DNA from: CAWATZ01 sp963784995
GTDB taxonomy: Bacteria > Planctomycetota > Planctomycetia > Gemmatales > Gemmataceae
DNA: 64,000 nt
Assembly: GCA_963784995.1 (NCBI GenBank)
Contig: CAWATZ010000003.1
Location: 868,001 to 932,000, forward strand
Direction of reading: 5' to 3'
Shown: one piece after another, positions 19,962 to 28,205 of the stretch
How positions within the stretch are numbered: position 1 is the stretch's first letter
Layout of the letters: each line of letters opens with the position of its first letter
Program-made: the position numbers and the translations under genes
Notes under the pieces: generated by a model
What the model was told of the DNA's origin: nothing
The model's input: the letters and a program-made list of their open reading frames with translations, nothing else
Databases searched by the model: none

Positions 19962-20681
19962 ATGCTGATTCATCTTCTCTACAGGATCACTGGTAATGAC
20001 CACATCCGTGCCTTCCATAACGAAATGTTCCACGGGAAATGCATCGACCATTATCCAGTCCAACAGTGGTCAGAAGCCAAGATGGCTACTCAGCCACTCA
20101 GACTTGCTGCTAACGTCTGGCGCACACCGAGTTTCTTTTGCCCAGATGCTCCTGTGATGTCACGAGACCCAATTGTAGTTCATGCCGAGGTGAAAGCATT
20201 GCTATGTGCCACAAGGAACGTCGCATTTCGTCCTGTCGTTTTTACCAAGCTGATTTGTTTTCCCTACGAAGTTGATGATTTCTCCTACTATGATTCGGAC
20301 TGGTTCCAACGAGTCGAGCCTGTCCAACCGGAAGCCCTCTTTGATATCCTTCCGGACGTAACTCAGGCGGCCGAGCAGCAATCATCAGATTCTTGCATTC
20401 CTCCTGATTTGCCAGGAATCCTCCGTCGGCTTGCCGGCTGCTCCGAACTAATTGTCCCCCATTTGTATGACATCTCGAAAAGCATTCAGGATCCGAGGTT
20501 CATACGCGTTAAGCTGCCTTGGGTTCCCTATTCTTCCGGCCTCATTCCATGTTCTCATTGTGTTGTTGAAGAGTATCCGATCATTGATAAAGGATATCTT
20601 ATTGTGAGTGATCCTGTGTTCCAGGTGTTGAAGCCGTTCATTGACTTCGATTACTTCGACCACTTGGAGTTCACCATCTAA
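19962..20681 (+). CDS. Candidate immunity protein, copy 1
   Basis: 239 residues from the ATG at 19962 (AGGAG 7 bases upstream). The same MLIHLLY-ITGNDHIR beginning is used by the tandem paralog, which supports this start over the GTG at 19896. The protein is acidic and aromatic-rich with no signal peptide or membrane segment (YEVDDFSYYDSDWFQRVEPV, VIDFDYFDHLEFTI-like end). I do not recognise the family. Its position 84 bases after a toxin gene, low GC and duplication all fit an immunity gene of a polymorphic toxin system. That role is inferred from context only. Confidence 0.68.
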   Translation: MLIHLLYRITGNDHIRAFHNEMFHGKCIDHYPVQQWSEAKMATQPLRLAANVWRTPSFFCPDAPVMSRDPIVVHAEVKALLCATRNVAFRPVVFTKLICFPYEVDDFSYYDSDWFQRVEPVQPEALFDILPDVTQAAEQQSSDSCIPPDLPGILRRLAGCSELIVPHLYDISKSIQDPRFIRVKLPWVPYSSGLIPCSHCVVEEYPIIDKGYLIVSDPVFQVLKPFIDFDYFDHLEFTI

Positions 20682-20725
20682 TCAGGGAACGAAACGGAGG
20701 ATCAGTCCTTTTTTGGGATCAACCG

Positions 20726-21448
20726 ATGCTGATTCATCTTCTTTACACCATTACCGGCAATGACCACATTCGTGTGTTCCATCACGACATGTTTCATGGA
20801 AAATGTGTCGATGAGTATCCTGACTTGCCTTGGTCAGAAGCCAAGTCGATCGTTCAGCCAGTTCGGCTCGCTGTGAACGTCTGGAGAGCACCGGGTTTCT
20901 TTCGTCCAGAAGTTCCTGTATTGTCGATACGCCACCCGTTCGTGGTTCATGCTGAAGTGAAAGCATTGCTAGCCAGTACGATGAACATTGCATTTCGCCC
21001 TGTTGTCTTTGCCAAGATGATTTGTTTTCCCTACGAAGTGGATGACTTCTCCTACTATGAATCTGATTGGTTCCAACGAGTCGAGCCTGTCCAACCCGAA
21101 GCCCTCTTTGACAGTCTTCCAGACATATCGCAGCCTGATCAGAAGCAGCTCGCAAGTTATTACATTCCTCCTGATTTGCCCAACATCCTCCAACGGTTTG
21201 CCGGCTGCTCCGAACTAATTGTTCCCCATTTGTATGACATCTCGAAAAGTGTTCAGGATCCAAGGTTCACACGCGTCAAGTTGCCTTGGGTTCCCTATAC
21301 TTCCGGTCTCATTCCATGTTCTCATTGTGTTGTTGAAGAGTATCCGATCATTGATAAAGGATATCTTATTTTGAATGACCCTGTGTTCCAGGTACTGAAG
21401 CCGTTCATCGACTTCGATTATTTCGACCACTTGGAGTTTACAATCTAA
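20726..21448 (+). CDS. Candidate immunity protein, copy 2
   Basis: 240 residues, paralogous to the previous gene along its whole length and 44 bases behind it. The C-terminal third is nearly identical (GCSELIVPHLYDISKS, LPWVPY-SGLIPCSHCVVEE, FIDFDYFDHLEFTI). The N-terminal and central parts have drifted much more. Such a mosaic fits immunity genes that diversify the toxin-binding part while sharing a scaffold, or a gene-conversion tract at the 3' end. Function inferred from context as for copy 1. Confidence 0.68.
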   Translation: MLIHLLYTITGNDHIRVFHHDMFHGKCVDEYPDLPWSEAKSIVQPVRLAVNVWRAPGFFRPEVPVLSIRHPFVVHAEVKALLASTMNIAFRPVVFAKMICFPYEVDDFSYYESDWFQRVEPVQPEALFDSLPDISQPDQKQLASYYIPPDLPNILQRFAGCSELIVPHLYDISKSVQDPRFTRVKLPWVPYTSGLIPCSHCVVEEYPIIDKGYLILNDPVFQVLKPFIDFDYFDHLEFTI

Positions 21449-21524
21449 TCGCTCCTGCTTTCCAGCGTCACGGAAAAGGCCGTCAGGCTCGAAAGTAGGC
21501 GTCGCTTTCTTGTTGCGATAGCAG

Positions 21525-23357
21525 TCACAGCAAGCCCAAACCCACCAGCACCAGGTCGATCACCTTGATCCCCACGAACGGCACGATCACCCCGCCCAAG
21601 CCCCAGATCAGCAAGTTCCGCCGCAGCAGCGCATCCGCTCCCACGGGGCGATAGCTGACTCCCTTCAGCGCAATCGGGATCAGGCACGGAATGATGAGCG
21701 CGTTGAAGATCACCGCCGACAGGATGGCCGACGTCGCCGAGTGCAGCTTCATCACGTCCAGCACTCCGAGCCACGGCAGCGTGGACGCGAACAGCGCCGG
21801 CACAATGGCAAAGTATTTTGCCAGGTCATTAGAGATAGAAAATGTCGTTAATGCCCCCCGCGTCATCAGCAACTGCTTGCCGATCTCGACGACCTCGATC
21901 AGCTTGGTCGGGTCGCTGTCGAGATCGACCATGTTGCCGGCCTCCTTGGCGGCCTGGGTGCCGCTGTTCATGGCCACGCCCACGTCGGCCTGGGCCAGGG
22001 CGGGGGCGTCGTTGGTGCCGTCGCCCATCATCGCCACCAGCCGGCCGCCGTGCTGCTCCTTGCGGATGTAGGCCAGCTTCGCTTCCGGAGTCGCCTCCGC
22101 GATGTAGTCGTCCACGCCCGCCTGGCCGGCGATCTGCTTCGCCGTCAGCGGATTGTCGCCGGTCACCATCACCGTCCGCACGCCCATCCGCCGCAGGCGC
22201 TCGAAGCGCTCGCGGATGCCCGGTTTGAGGATGTCCTCCAGCACCACGATGCCGACGAGGCGGTTGCCCTCGGCCACCAGCAGCGGCGTCGCGCCCATCC
22301 TGGCCACGGCATCGACCCGCTCCTGCGTGTGCGGCAGCGGAGTGCCGCCCTGCTGCTTGACGTAGCGATGCACCGCGTCGGACGCTCCCTTGCGGATGAT
22401 CCGGCCGTCGGGCAGGTCGATGCCGCTCATGCGCGTCTGGGCGGTGAACTCCACGAAGCGGGCCCCGGGCGGCGGGTCGGCCTGGAAGGGGTTGACGCCG
22501 GGCATCTTGCGGAACAGCTCGACGATGCTCTTGCCTTCCGGCGTCTGGTCGGCGGCGGAGGCCAGGGCGGCCAGGTAGCCGACCTCGGCGGCGGCGTAGT
22601 CGCCCAGCGGCAAAAACTGCGTCGCCCGGCGGTTGCCGATGGTGATGGTGCCGGTCTTGTCCAGCAGCAGCGTATCGACGTCGCCGGCCACCTCCACTGC
22701 CTTGCCGCTCTTGGCAATCAGGTTGGCGCGCAGGGCCCGGTCCATGCCGGCAATGCCGATCGCGGCCAGCAGCGCACCGATGGTCGTCGGGATCAGGCAG
22801 ACCAGCAGGGCCACCAGCGTCGGAATGTCGGTCCCCAGGCCGGGCTTGCCGACGTAGTTCTCGGCGTAGCGGGCAAAGGGCCAGAGCGTGGCGGTGACGA
22901 TCAGGAAGATCAGCGTGAAGGCCGACAGCACCAGCGACAGGGCGATCTCGTTGGGCGTCCGCTGGCGGGACGCCCCTTCGACCAGGGCGATCATCCGATC
23001 CAGGAACGACTTGCCGGCGCCGGCGGTGATCTTGACGACGATGCGGTCGGACAGCACCCGCGTGCCGCCGGTGACGCCGGAGCGGTCGCCGCCGGCCTCG
23101 CGGACCACCGGGGCCGACTCGCCGGTGATCGCCGACTCGTCCACGGAGGCGACGCCCTGGATGATCTCGCCGTCGCCGGGGATCAGCTGACCGGCCACGA
23201 CCACCACCTTGTCCCCTTCGCGCAGGGCGGTCGAGCTGGTCAGCTCCTCGACGCCGTCCGGACGGATGCGCACGGCCGGCGTCTCCTGGCGCGTCTTGCG
23301 CAGGGCCTCGGCCTGGGCCTTGCCGCGGGCCTCGGCCAGCGACTCGGCGAAGTTCGC
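21525..23357 (-). repeat. 1,833-bp kdpB direct repeat, copy 2
   Basis: Corresponds to 13620-15452 in the same orientation. It lies within the complete kdpB gene. The two copies bracket about 6.1 kb of island DNA. Confidence 0.85.
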
Positions 23358-23690
23358 GAAGATCACCGTCAGGAACAGCCAGACGTCCAGGGAGATCAGG
23401 TAGGGCAGCGTCGCCTGCGTCGAGGCCGGGTGGATCACCTTGACGATCGTGTAGATGATCGACAGCACGGTGCCGACCTCGACCACGAACATCACCGGGT
23501 TCTTCCAGAGGATGTCCGGCCGGAGCATGATGAAGGACTGCCGCAGGGCGACCTTCAGCAGCTCCGGGTTGAACAGGCCCATGCGCCGGCTCATCCGCCG
23601 GGCCATCTTGGCGTCCTGCGGATCGCGCGGCGGTCCGGAAGGAAAGGTCTGCTCCGGGCTATTGACAGGGGGCATGGAAACTTGTGTCAT
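21525..23690 (-). CDS. kdpB: Potassium-transporting P-type ATPase catalytic subunit KdpB
   Basis: 721 residues, full family length plus a short N-terminal extension. The ATG at 23690 has GGAGG 8 bases upstream. KdpB is the ATP-driven subunit of the KdpFABC potassium pump in the inner membrane. Visible motifs are TGES at about 189, the phosphorylated Asp in LLLDKTGTITIGN (Asp344), the nucleotide-binding VEFTAQTRMSG-IDLPDG region, MVTGDNPLTA and MMGDGTNDAPALAQAD. Membrane helices lie where expected. It is the last gene of the kdp operon, 40 bases after kdpC. The usual order is kdpA-kdpB-kdpC; here it is A-C-B. Confidence 0.97.
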   Translation of the reverse strand: MTQVSMPPVNSPEQTFPSGPPRDPQDAKMARRMSRRMGLFNPELLKVALRQSFIMLRPDILWKNPVMFVVEVGTVLSIIYTIVKVIHPASTQATLPYLISLDVWLFLTVIFANFAESLAEARGKAQAEALRKTRQETPAVRIRPDGVEELTSSTALREGDKVVVVAGQLIPGDGEIIQGVASVDESAITGESAPVVREAGGDRSGVTGGTRVLSDRIVVKITAGAGKSFLDRMIALVEGASRQRTPNEIALSLVLSAFTLIFLIVTATLWPFARYAENYVGKPGLGTDIPTLVALLVCLIPTTIGALLAAIGIAGMDRALRANLIAKSGKAVEVAGDVDTLLLDKTGTITIGNRRATQFLPLGDYAAAEVGYLAALASAADQTPEGKSIVELFRKMPGVNPFQADPPPGARFVEFTAQTRMSGIDLPDGRIIRKGASDAVHRYVKQQGGTPLPHTQERVDAVARMGATPLLVAEGNRLVGIVVLEDILKPGIRERFERLRRMGVRTVMVTGDNPLTAKQIAGQAGVDDYIAEATPEAKLAYIRKEQHGGRLVAMMGDGTNDAPALAQADVGVAMNSGTQAAKEAGNMVDLDSDPTKLIEVVEIGKQLLMTRGALTTFSISNDLAKYFAIVPALFASTLPWLGVLDVMKLHSATSAILSAVIFNALIIPCLIPIALKGVSYRPVGADALLRRNLLIWGLGGVIVPFVGIKVIDLVLVGLGLL

Positions 23691-23730
23691 TGACGAAATC
23701 CTCCTCGCATCGCTGCGAAACTCTGGCCGG

Positions 23731-24870
23731 TTACTCCATCTCCCGGACCAGCTTCTCCCGTTGAGCGTCCAGCGCCAGATTCACTTCCAGCACGTTGACC
23801 AGGTCCGTACCCACCAACCCGCCCAGCGGGGCCGTTTTCTTCTGGTGCAGCAGCTTCTCGACGTCCTCCGTGATCCGCTTCTCGAGGGTCTTGCCCAGTT
23901 TCTTTTCCATCCGCTGCCGCACCTCAGCCCGGGCCGCGTCGATCTTCTCCTCGAGCGACTTGCGCTTGCCTCCGTCCATCTCGGCCTTGGCCGCCTCCAG
24001 CAGCCTGGCCACGGCGGGGTCCGCATCCAGGATCTTCTGGGCCTGCTTCTCGGCCACGCGGTTGCGCAGCTGGTACTGGGCGTTCTTCAGCGTGATGGTC
24101 GGGTCCAGGCCGGAGCCGGAGGCCATCACCATGTCGCCGGGGACCTTCTCCAGGACAATTGTTCCCTTGTGCAAGGCATCCCGGTTGCCTTGCAGCCACA
24201 GGTCGAAGAAATAGGCCTGGACGTCAGATCCTTCGGTGACCGGCTTGATCTCCGTGCCGTCCACCGTCGGCCAGGTCCCCGGGTGCTTGCTGGCAAATTC
24301 GGTGAAAAAGGTTTTGGCCGAGGCTCCGTAGTCGCTCTTGACCTCCTCTTCCGGCTTCTTCAACCACTGGGCCACCGCGCCGGTGTTGTCCTTGACCCAC
24401 TGCTCGGCCAGGACGGCATACGTTTCCGCCCAGCGAGCGGCAAAGGTGGGTTCCTTCTGGACCTGGGTCTGGAACCAGCCCTCGACGTCCTTGCCGACCG
24501 GCTGGCCCGGTGTGGTGGGACTGCTGGCGGCGTACTTGACCATGGGCCCCAGCTGCCGGGCGACCCGGCTGCGCAGCAGCGGATTGGATGCGCCCCAGTT
24601 GCTCGCCCCGGAGGCGGAGGCGTCATAACTGACGGCGGATGGTCGCGGCTGGAAGTATTCGTCACTGGGGAACGGCTGAGCGAGCAGGAGCGATCCCCGC
24701 GCCTGGTCCGGGTCGGTCACGGGGTTACCCTTGTCGTCGATCAGGCTTCCCTGGGCCTGGTGGCGGAAGAGCGCTTGCCCGATCCCCAGCAGGACCAGCG
24801 GATAGAGGACCGAGCAGATCAGCACGGTCAGGACCAGCAACCACAGATTGGCACGTACGTGTCCGAGCAT
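23731..24870 (-). CDS. kdpC: Potassium-transporting ATPase subunit KdpC, long form
   Basis: 379 residues from the ATG at 24870 (GAGGAA 5 bases upstream). Usual KdpC proteins are about 190. One N-terminal membrane helix (LWLLVLTVLICSVLYPLVLL) is followed by KdpC hallmarks: QARGSLLLAQPFPSDEYFQPRPSA, ASGASNWGASNPLL, and near the C-terminus VPGDMVMASGSGLDPTITLK with QYQLRNRVA. Between these lies an insert of roughly 120 residues (about 125-245), and the tail has an extra charged helical stretch. KdpC is the periplasm-facing partner that stabilises ATP binding and the KdpA-KdpB contact. The insert looks lineage-specific; its role is unknown. Confidence 0.95.
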   Translation of the reverse strand: MLGHVRANLWLLVLTVLICSVLYPLVLLGIGQALFRHQAQGSLIDDKGNPVTDPDQARGSLLLAQPFPSDEYFQPRPSAVSYDASASGASNWGASNPLLRSRVARQLGPMVKYAASSPTTPGQPVGKDVEGWFQTQVQKEPTFAARWAETYAVLAEQWVKDNTGAVAQWLKKPEEEVKSDYGASAKTFFTEFASKHPGTWPTVDGTEIKPVTEGSDVQAYFFDLWLQGNRDALHKGTIVLEKVPGDMVMASGSGLDPTITLKNAQYQLRNRVAEKQAQKILDADPAVARLLEAAKAEMDGGKRKSLEEKIDAARAEVRQRMEKKLGKTLEKRITEDVEKLLHQKKTAPLGGLVGTDLVNVLEVNLALDAQREKLVREME

Positions 24871-24905
24871 TGGTATTCCTCGTTTGTCTTTCACTCCGGC
24901 GCCGC

Positions 24906-26726
24906 TTACAGGGTCCACGGGGCAAAGGGGATCGGGCCGAGATGCTCGGCGATCGGGCTCAGCACCGCGGCGGGGAGGAACAGCAGGGCGCCCACCAGCA
25001 GGATCGTTCCCAGCAGCACGAAGCCGAACGTCAGCGTGTCGGTGCGCATCGTCCCGGCAGTGAACGGGGTCGGCTTCTTGGCCGCCAGGCTGCCGGCAAT
25101 AGCAATCGGTGCAATGATCGGCACGAACCGGCTAATGAGCATGACCAGCCCGCAGGCGACGTCCAAGTAGGACGCGAACGGCGGATGGTCCTTGTTGTCG
25201 TTGAAACCGTAGGTGTCCTGAAGCCCTTCCGCCCCGGAGCCGTTGTTGGCCGAGGCCGAGGTGAACTCGTAGAGCACCTCGAAGAACCCATGAGCGCCGG
25301 GATTGTTGGTCGATTGCGCGCCCCAGTCGGTCGCGGTGAACAGGCCGGTCGGGCCGAGGATCATCAGCGGATGGATGAGCATGGCCAGCATGGCCAGCTT
25401 CATCTCGCGCGCCTCGACCTTCTTGCCCAGGTACTCGGGTGTCCGGCCCACCATCAGGCCGGCCAGGAAGACGCCCACCACCAGGTAGATCAGGAAGTTG
25501 ATCAGCCCCACGCCGACGCCGCCCCAGATGCAGTTGAGCCACATGCCGGTCAGCGGCGTCAGGCCGGCCAGCGGGTTGAGGCTGTCGTGCATGCAGTTCA
25601 CCGAGCCGTTGGACGTGTTGGTCGTCAGGGCGGCCCAGGTGGCGCCGGCCGAGGTGCCGAAGCGCAGCTCCTTGCCCTCCAGGTTGCCCAGCTCCTGATC
25701 GACCGGCAGATCGACGGCCTCCGGCACGGTCAGCGTCGGCTGCTTGCTGACGCCGGGGTACTCGGGGTTCGGATAGGCGCGTGCGGGATGGCCCAGGCCA
25801 GGGTTGGGCCGCATCGTATCGAAGGCCACCGCCCAGACAATCGTGCTCGCCGAGAGCAGCAGCATCACGCCGAAGATCACCCCCGCATGCTTCATCTGAC
25901 TGAGCATCCGGCCAAACATGACCAGCGAAGCGATCGGGATCAGGATGATGCAGCCACAGGTGAGGGCGTTGGTCCAGCTGTTGGGGTTCTCAAACGGGTG
26001 ACAGCTGTTGGCCCCGAAGAAGCCGCCGCCGTTGGTCCCCAGCTGCTTGATGGCCACGATGGCGGCGACCGGCCCGCGGGCGATCGCCTGCGGTTTGGGG
26101 GCGCCTTTCTCATCGGCCCCCATCGCGCCCGGTTCCACCGTCATGACCTGGGCGTTGCCGTCCAGCGTCATCGGCACGCCGCCTGCGAGCAGGAGAATTG
26201 CCACGACGAAACTGAGCGGCACGAACAAGTACATTACGGAGCGCCACAGATCGACGTAGAAATTGCCCACGTCCTTGTCGCCGCGCAGCCCGCGGATGAT
26301 GGCCAGCAGGCCGCACAGGCCGATGGACGGAGTCACGAACTGCAGCCAGCAGATGGCGAACAGCTGGCTGAAGTACGACAGATGCACCTCGCCCGAGTAG
26401 TGCTGCAAGTTGGTGTTGCTCAAAAAGGAGCAGACCGTGCTGAAGATTGTCGTTGGGCAGAGCAGCCCCTTGTTGTCGGGGTTGAGCGGCAGCCAGGGCT
26501 GCAGCGCCAGCACCGCGAAGCCGATCAGGAAGATGGCCACGTTGAACAGCAGCATGGCCACCACGTACTGTTTCCAGTGCTGCGGCCCGGTGTCCACGCG
26601 CTGCTCGAACCAGCGCAGCCAGCCCGGAATGCGGAAGCGGTTATCGAAGATCCCGGTCAGGTACAGGCCGAGAGGGATCGCCAGGACGATCGTCGTCCCG
26701 ACGATCAGCAGCGGAAGAGTCCACAT
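24906..26726 (-). CDS. kdpA: Potassium-transporting ATPase potassium-binding subunit KdpA
   Basis: 606 residues with about ten membrane helices, the normal family length. The four selectivity-filter regions are visible: FLSNTNLQHYSGE, GTNGGGFFGANSCHPFENPN, TTNTSNGSVNCMHDS and SASANNGSGAEG. KdpA forms the ion-conducting half of the KdpFABC pump and is related to K+ channels. It follows kdpF by 19 bases and precedes kdpC by 35. The gene is intact, with no frame break. Confidence 0.97.
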   Translation of the reverse strand: MWTLPLLIVGTTIVLAIPLGLYLTGIFDNRFRIPGWLRWFEQRVDTGPQHWKQYVVAMLLFNVAIFLIGFAVLALQPWLPLNPDNKGLLCPTTIFSTVCSFLSNTNLQHYSGEVHLSYFSQLFAICWLQFVTPSIGLCGLLAIIRGLRGDKDVGNFYVDLWRSVMYLFVPLSFVVAILLLAGGVPMTLDGNAQVMTVEPGAMGADEKGAPKPQAIARGPVAAIVAIKQLGTNGGGFFGANSCHPFENPNSWTNALTCGCIILIPIASLVMFGRMLSQMKHAGVIFGVMLLLSASTIVWAVAFDTMRPNPGLGHPARAYPNPEYPGVSKQPTLTVPEAVDLPVDQELGNLEGKELRFGTSAGATWAALTTNTSNGSVNCMHDSLNPLAGLTPLTGMWLNCIWGGVGVGLINFLIYLVVGVFLAGLMVGRTPEYLGKKVEAREMKLAMLAMLIHPLMILGPTGLFTATDWGAQSTNNPGAHGFFEVLYEFTSASANNGSGAEGLQDTYGFNDNKDHPPFASYLDVACGLVMLISRFVPIIAPIAIAGSLAAKKPTPFTAGTMRTDTLTFGFVLLGTILLVGALLFLPAAVLSPIAEHLGPIPFAPWTL

Positions 26727-26745
26727 GGGGAAACAGCCTCACGAG

Positions 26746-26826
26746 TTAGAACCATTCCGGGCGCAGCAGCGCCGCCAGGAGGTAGATGAACAGCAGCACA
26801 GTGACGAGAGCGGCCAGCACAATCAC
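26746..26826 (-). CDS. kdpF: Kdp small subunit KdpF
   Basis: A 26-residue peptide starting at GTG 26826: MIVLAALVTVLLFIYLLAAL ending LRPEWF. This is the KdpF pattern of one membrane helix followed by YLxxALLxPExF. AAGGAG lies 5 bases upstream. KdpF is a lipid-like stabilising peptide of the KdpABC complex. It is followed by kdpA. Confidence 0.93.
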   Translation of the reverse strand: MIVLAALVTVLLFIYLLAALLRPEWF

Positions 26827-26837
26827 GACGGCTCCTT

Positions 26838-26936
26838 TCACACCTTGTCACAGGCGACCAGGAAGGCGAACATCAGGCCCAGGGTCGCCAGACCCAGAGC
26901 GACCATGGCAACCATCCACAATCCGACGGGGTGCAT
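26838..26936 (-). CDS. 32-residue membrane peptide at the head of the kdp operon
   Basis: The peptide MHPVGLWMVAMVALGLATLG...LVACDKV has one membrane helix and a C-terminal A-C-D-x-V motif. The ATG at 26936 has AGGAGA 5 bases upstream. Small single-helix ORFs ending in a similar 'CDR/CDK' motif commonly precede kdpF in other genomes. It lies 11 bases before kdpF and is the first gene after the sigma-54 promoter. Function unknown; probably a pump or sensor accessory. Confidence 0.8.
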   Translation of the reverse strand: MHPVGLWMVAMVALGLATLGLMFAFLVACDKV

Positions 26937-27075
26937 GAACAATCTCCTGACTCCGAGAGGTTTCAGCAGTCCCACGGTTGCCCACTTTAGCACATCGAGT
27001 CCCGTCTTGCAGCAACCGTCGCGCATCACGTCACCCTTCTCCCGCGGGGTGTTCTCTCCACGACCTGCTCCCTCC

Positions 27076-27090
27076 GCAAAGGCGATGCCG
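27076..27090 (-). promoter_or_regulatory. Sigma-54 promoter for the kdp operon
   Basis: On the minus strand the sequence reads CGGCATCGCCTTTGCGG. This keeps the invariant GG-N10-GC spacing of the -24/-12 elements and matches GGCAY and TTGC. It points at the first kdp ORF, whose start is about 140 bases downstream. A sigma-54 activator is encoded nearby (29983-31313). Confidence 0.65.
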
Positions 27091-27166
27091 GAACCTCGAC
27101 GATTCTTCAAGTCTCTAATAGGGGAAGACTTGCAGCCATCAGGCATCTCCAGAAGCAGGGGCGGGC

Positions 27167-27181
27167 TTGCAAAATGCCCGA
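27167..27181 (+). promoter_or_regulatory. Candidate activator site upstream of kdp promoter
   Basis: TTGCAAAATGCCCGA lies about 80 bases upstream of the kdp sigma-54 promoter, a usual position for NtrC-type activator sites. The same 15 bases recur at 29911-29925 before the activator gene, with a third partial copy at 29890. Confidence 0.4.
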
Positions 27182-27261
27182 TGAGAAGATGCAGGGTGCA
27201 TGACCCGGGCGCCCCCGGGCCGGCGCACTCATGGTGCCGGCTGCTTTCTCTCTTGCCGGAG

Positions 27262-27303
27262 GAAAAAGACAAGGCGGGCCGATCTGTTAATCGTCCCGCC
27301 TTG
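27262..27303 (-). terminator. Rho-independent terminator
   Basis: CAAGGCGGG (27270-27278) pairs with CCCGCCTTG (27295-27303). On the minus strand the stem is followed by TCTTTTTCC. It lies 21 bases past the stop of the 27324-28175 gene and separates it from the kdp promoter. Confidence 0.7.
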
Positions 27304-27323
27304 CGGTTTGAAGCTGGCTTCGA

Positions 27324-28175
27324 TCAGGGCCCGGGAGGAGGGAGTTTCTCCGGCTGAACCGGCTTGTTCTCTTCCGTGCCGTTGCCGTTAGCGGGACCGA
27401 CCTCTTCCATCACCTTGATGGTGAGCTGAAAGCCGAAGTCCTTCTTGGCGATGCCGTGGAACGGTTCCTTGTAATCGATCCAGAGTGGATCGAGGGCCGG
27501 ATCGGGAGCGAACTCGGCCGACGCGGTCTTGCCCAACCCGCACGGATGGGTGGCGCTGACCTCGAACTGGGCTTTCAGGACATACTTGCCGGGCCGCACC
27601 GGAGCGCCGCACGGGCCCTCATGGTCATTGATGGAACGGTTCTCTCCCTTGCAAGCCGTGTTGGCCGGCAGCTGGATGGTCAAAGCCTCTCCCTCGGCGG
27701 CACAGGCAAGGGCTGCCCAGCCGGATTCCGAAGCACAACCACCGCCCTTGCAGTGACTGCGAAGCAACCCGATGACCCGCCCCTCCAGGGTGAGCTTCGG
27801 ATTCTTGACCTCGGTTTTCTCGAAGACCACCTCGAAACACTGGGTCAGGTCCGCGTGCAGGATGGCAGAAGATTTCCGGCACGGATGGCCGCCCGCCACG
27901 GCAACGCCCGTTACCGTGATGACGATGGTGTCGGGGGCCGGTTGCTGCACGTCGATGTTGCCCCCGCCCGCGGGGGCAAACCCACAGCGCTGAGGCATCG
28001 CTCTGGCCTCTCGGCCGTTCAGCTTGAGCGCGAGCGGCGGCTTCTCCGGCTCGGCCGGCTTGACGAGGATGGTCACCGAGGTGCCGGCCGGAACCTCCTT
28101 CTTCTGCTGGGCCTGGACCGCCGGCACCGGCAGACAACCAACCAGCAAGCCAACAACCAGCAAACGTGGCGTCAT
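27324..28175 (-). CDS. Secreted Cys-containing protein of unknown function
   Basis: 283 residues with a clear signal peptide (MTPRLLVVGLLVGCLPVPAV, cleavage near VQA-QQ). The mature part holds several Cys residues (RCGFAPAGG, GGHPCRKSS, SHCKGGGC, HEGPCGAP), suggesting disulfides, and a Pro/Glu-rich tail. No domain recognised. It ends with a strong terminator. It lies 30 bases after the porin gene, so the pair is probably one transcript of cell-envelope proteins beside the kdp genes. AAGGA-type sites precede the start. Confidence 0.85.
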   Translation of the reverse strand: MTPRLLVVGLLVGCLPVPAVQAQQKKEVPAGTSVTILVKPAEPEKPPLALKLNGREARAMPQRCGFAPAGGGNIDVQQPAPDTIVITVTGVAVAGGHPCRKSSAILHADLTQCFEVVFEKTEVKNPKLTLEGRVIGLLRSHCKGGGCASESGWAALACAAEGEALTIQLPANTACKGENRSINDHEGPCGAPVRPGKYVLKAQFEVSATHPCGLGKTASAEFAPDPALDPLWIDYKEPFHGIAKKDFGFQLTIKVMEEVGPANGNGTEENKPVQPEKLPPPGP

Positions 28176-28205
28176 GCTGTTCCTGTCCTTCCTTGAAACC
28201 GGAGC

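Noticed and set aside
22050..23693. Long plus-strand open frame of 547 codons opposite kdpB
   Set aside because: It mirrors the kdpB coding frame, has no recognisable domain and a His/Gln/Arg/Gly-rich composition typical of GC-bias shadows.
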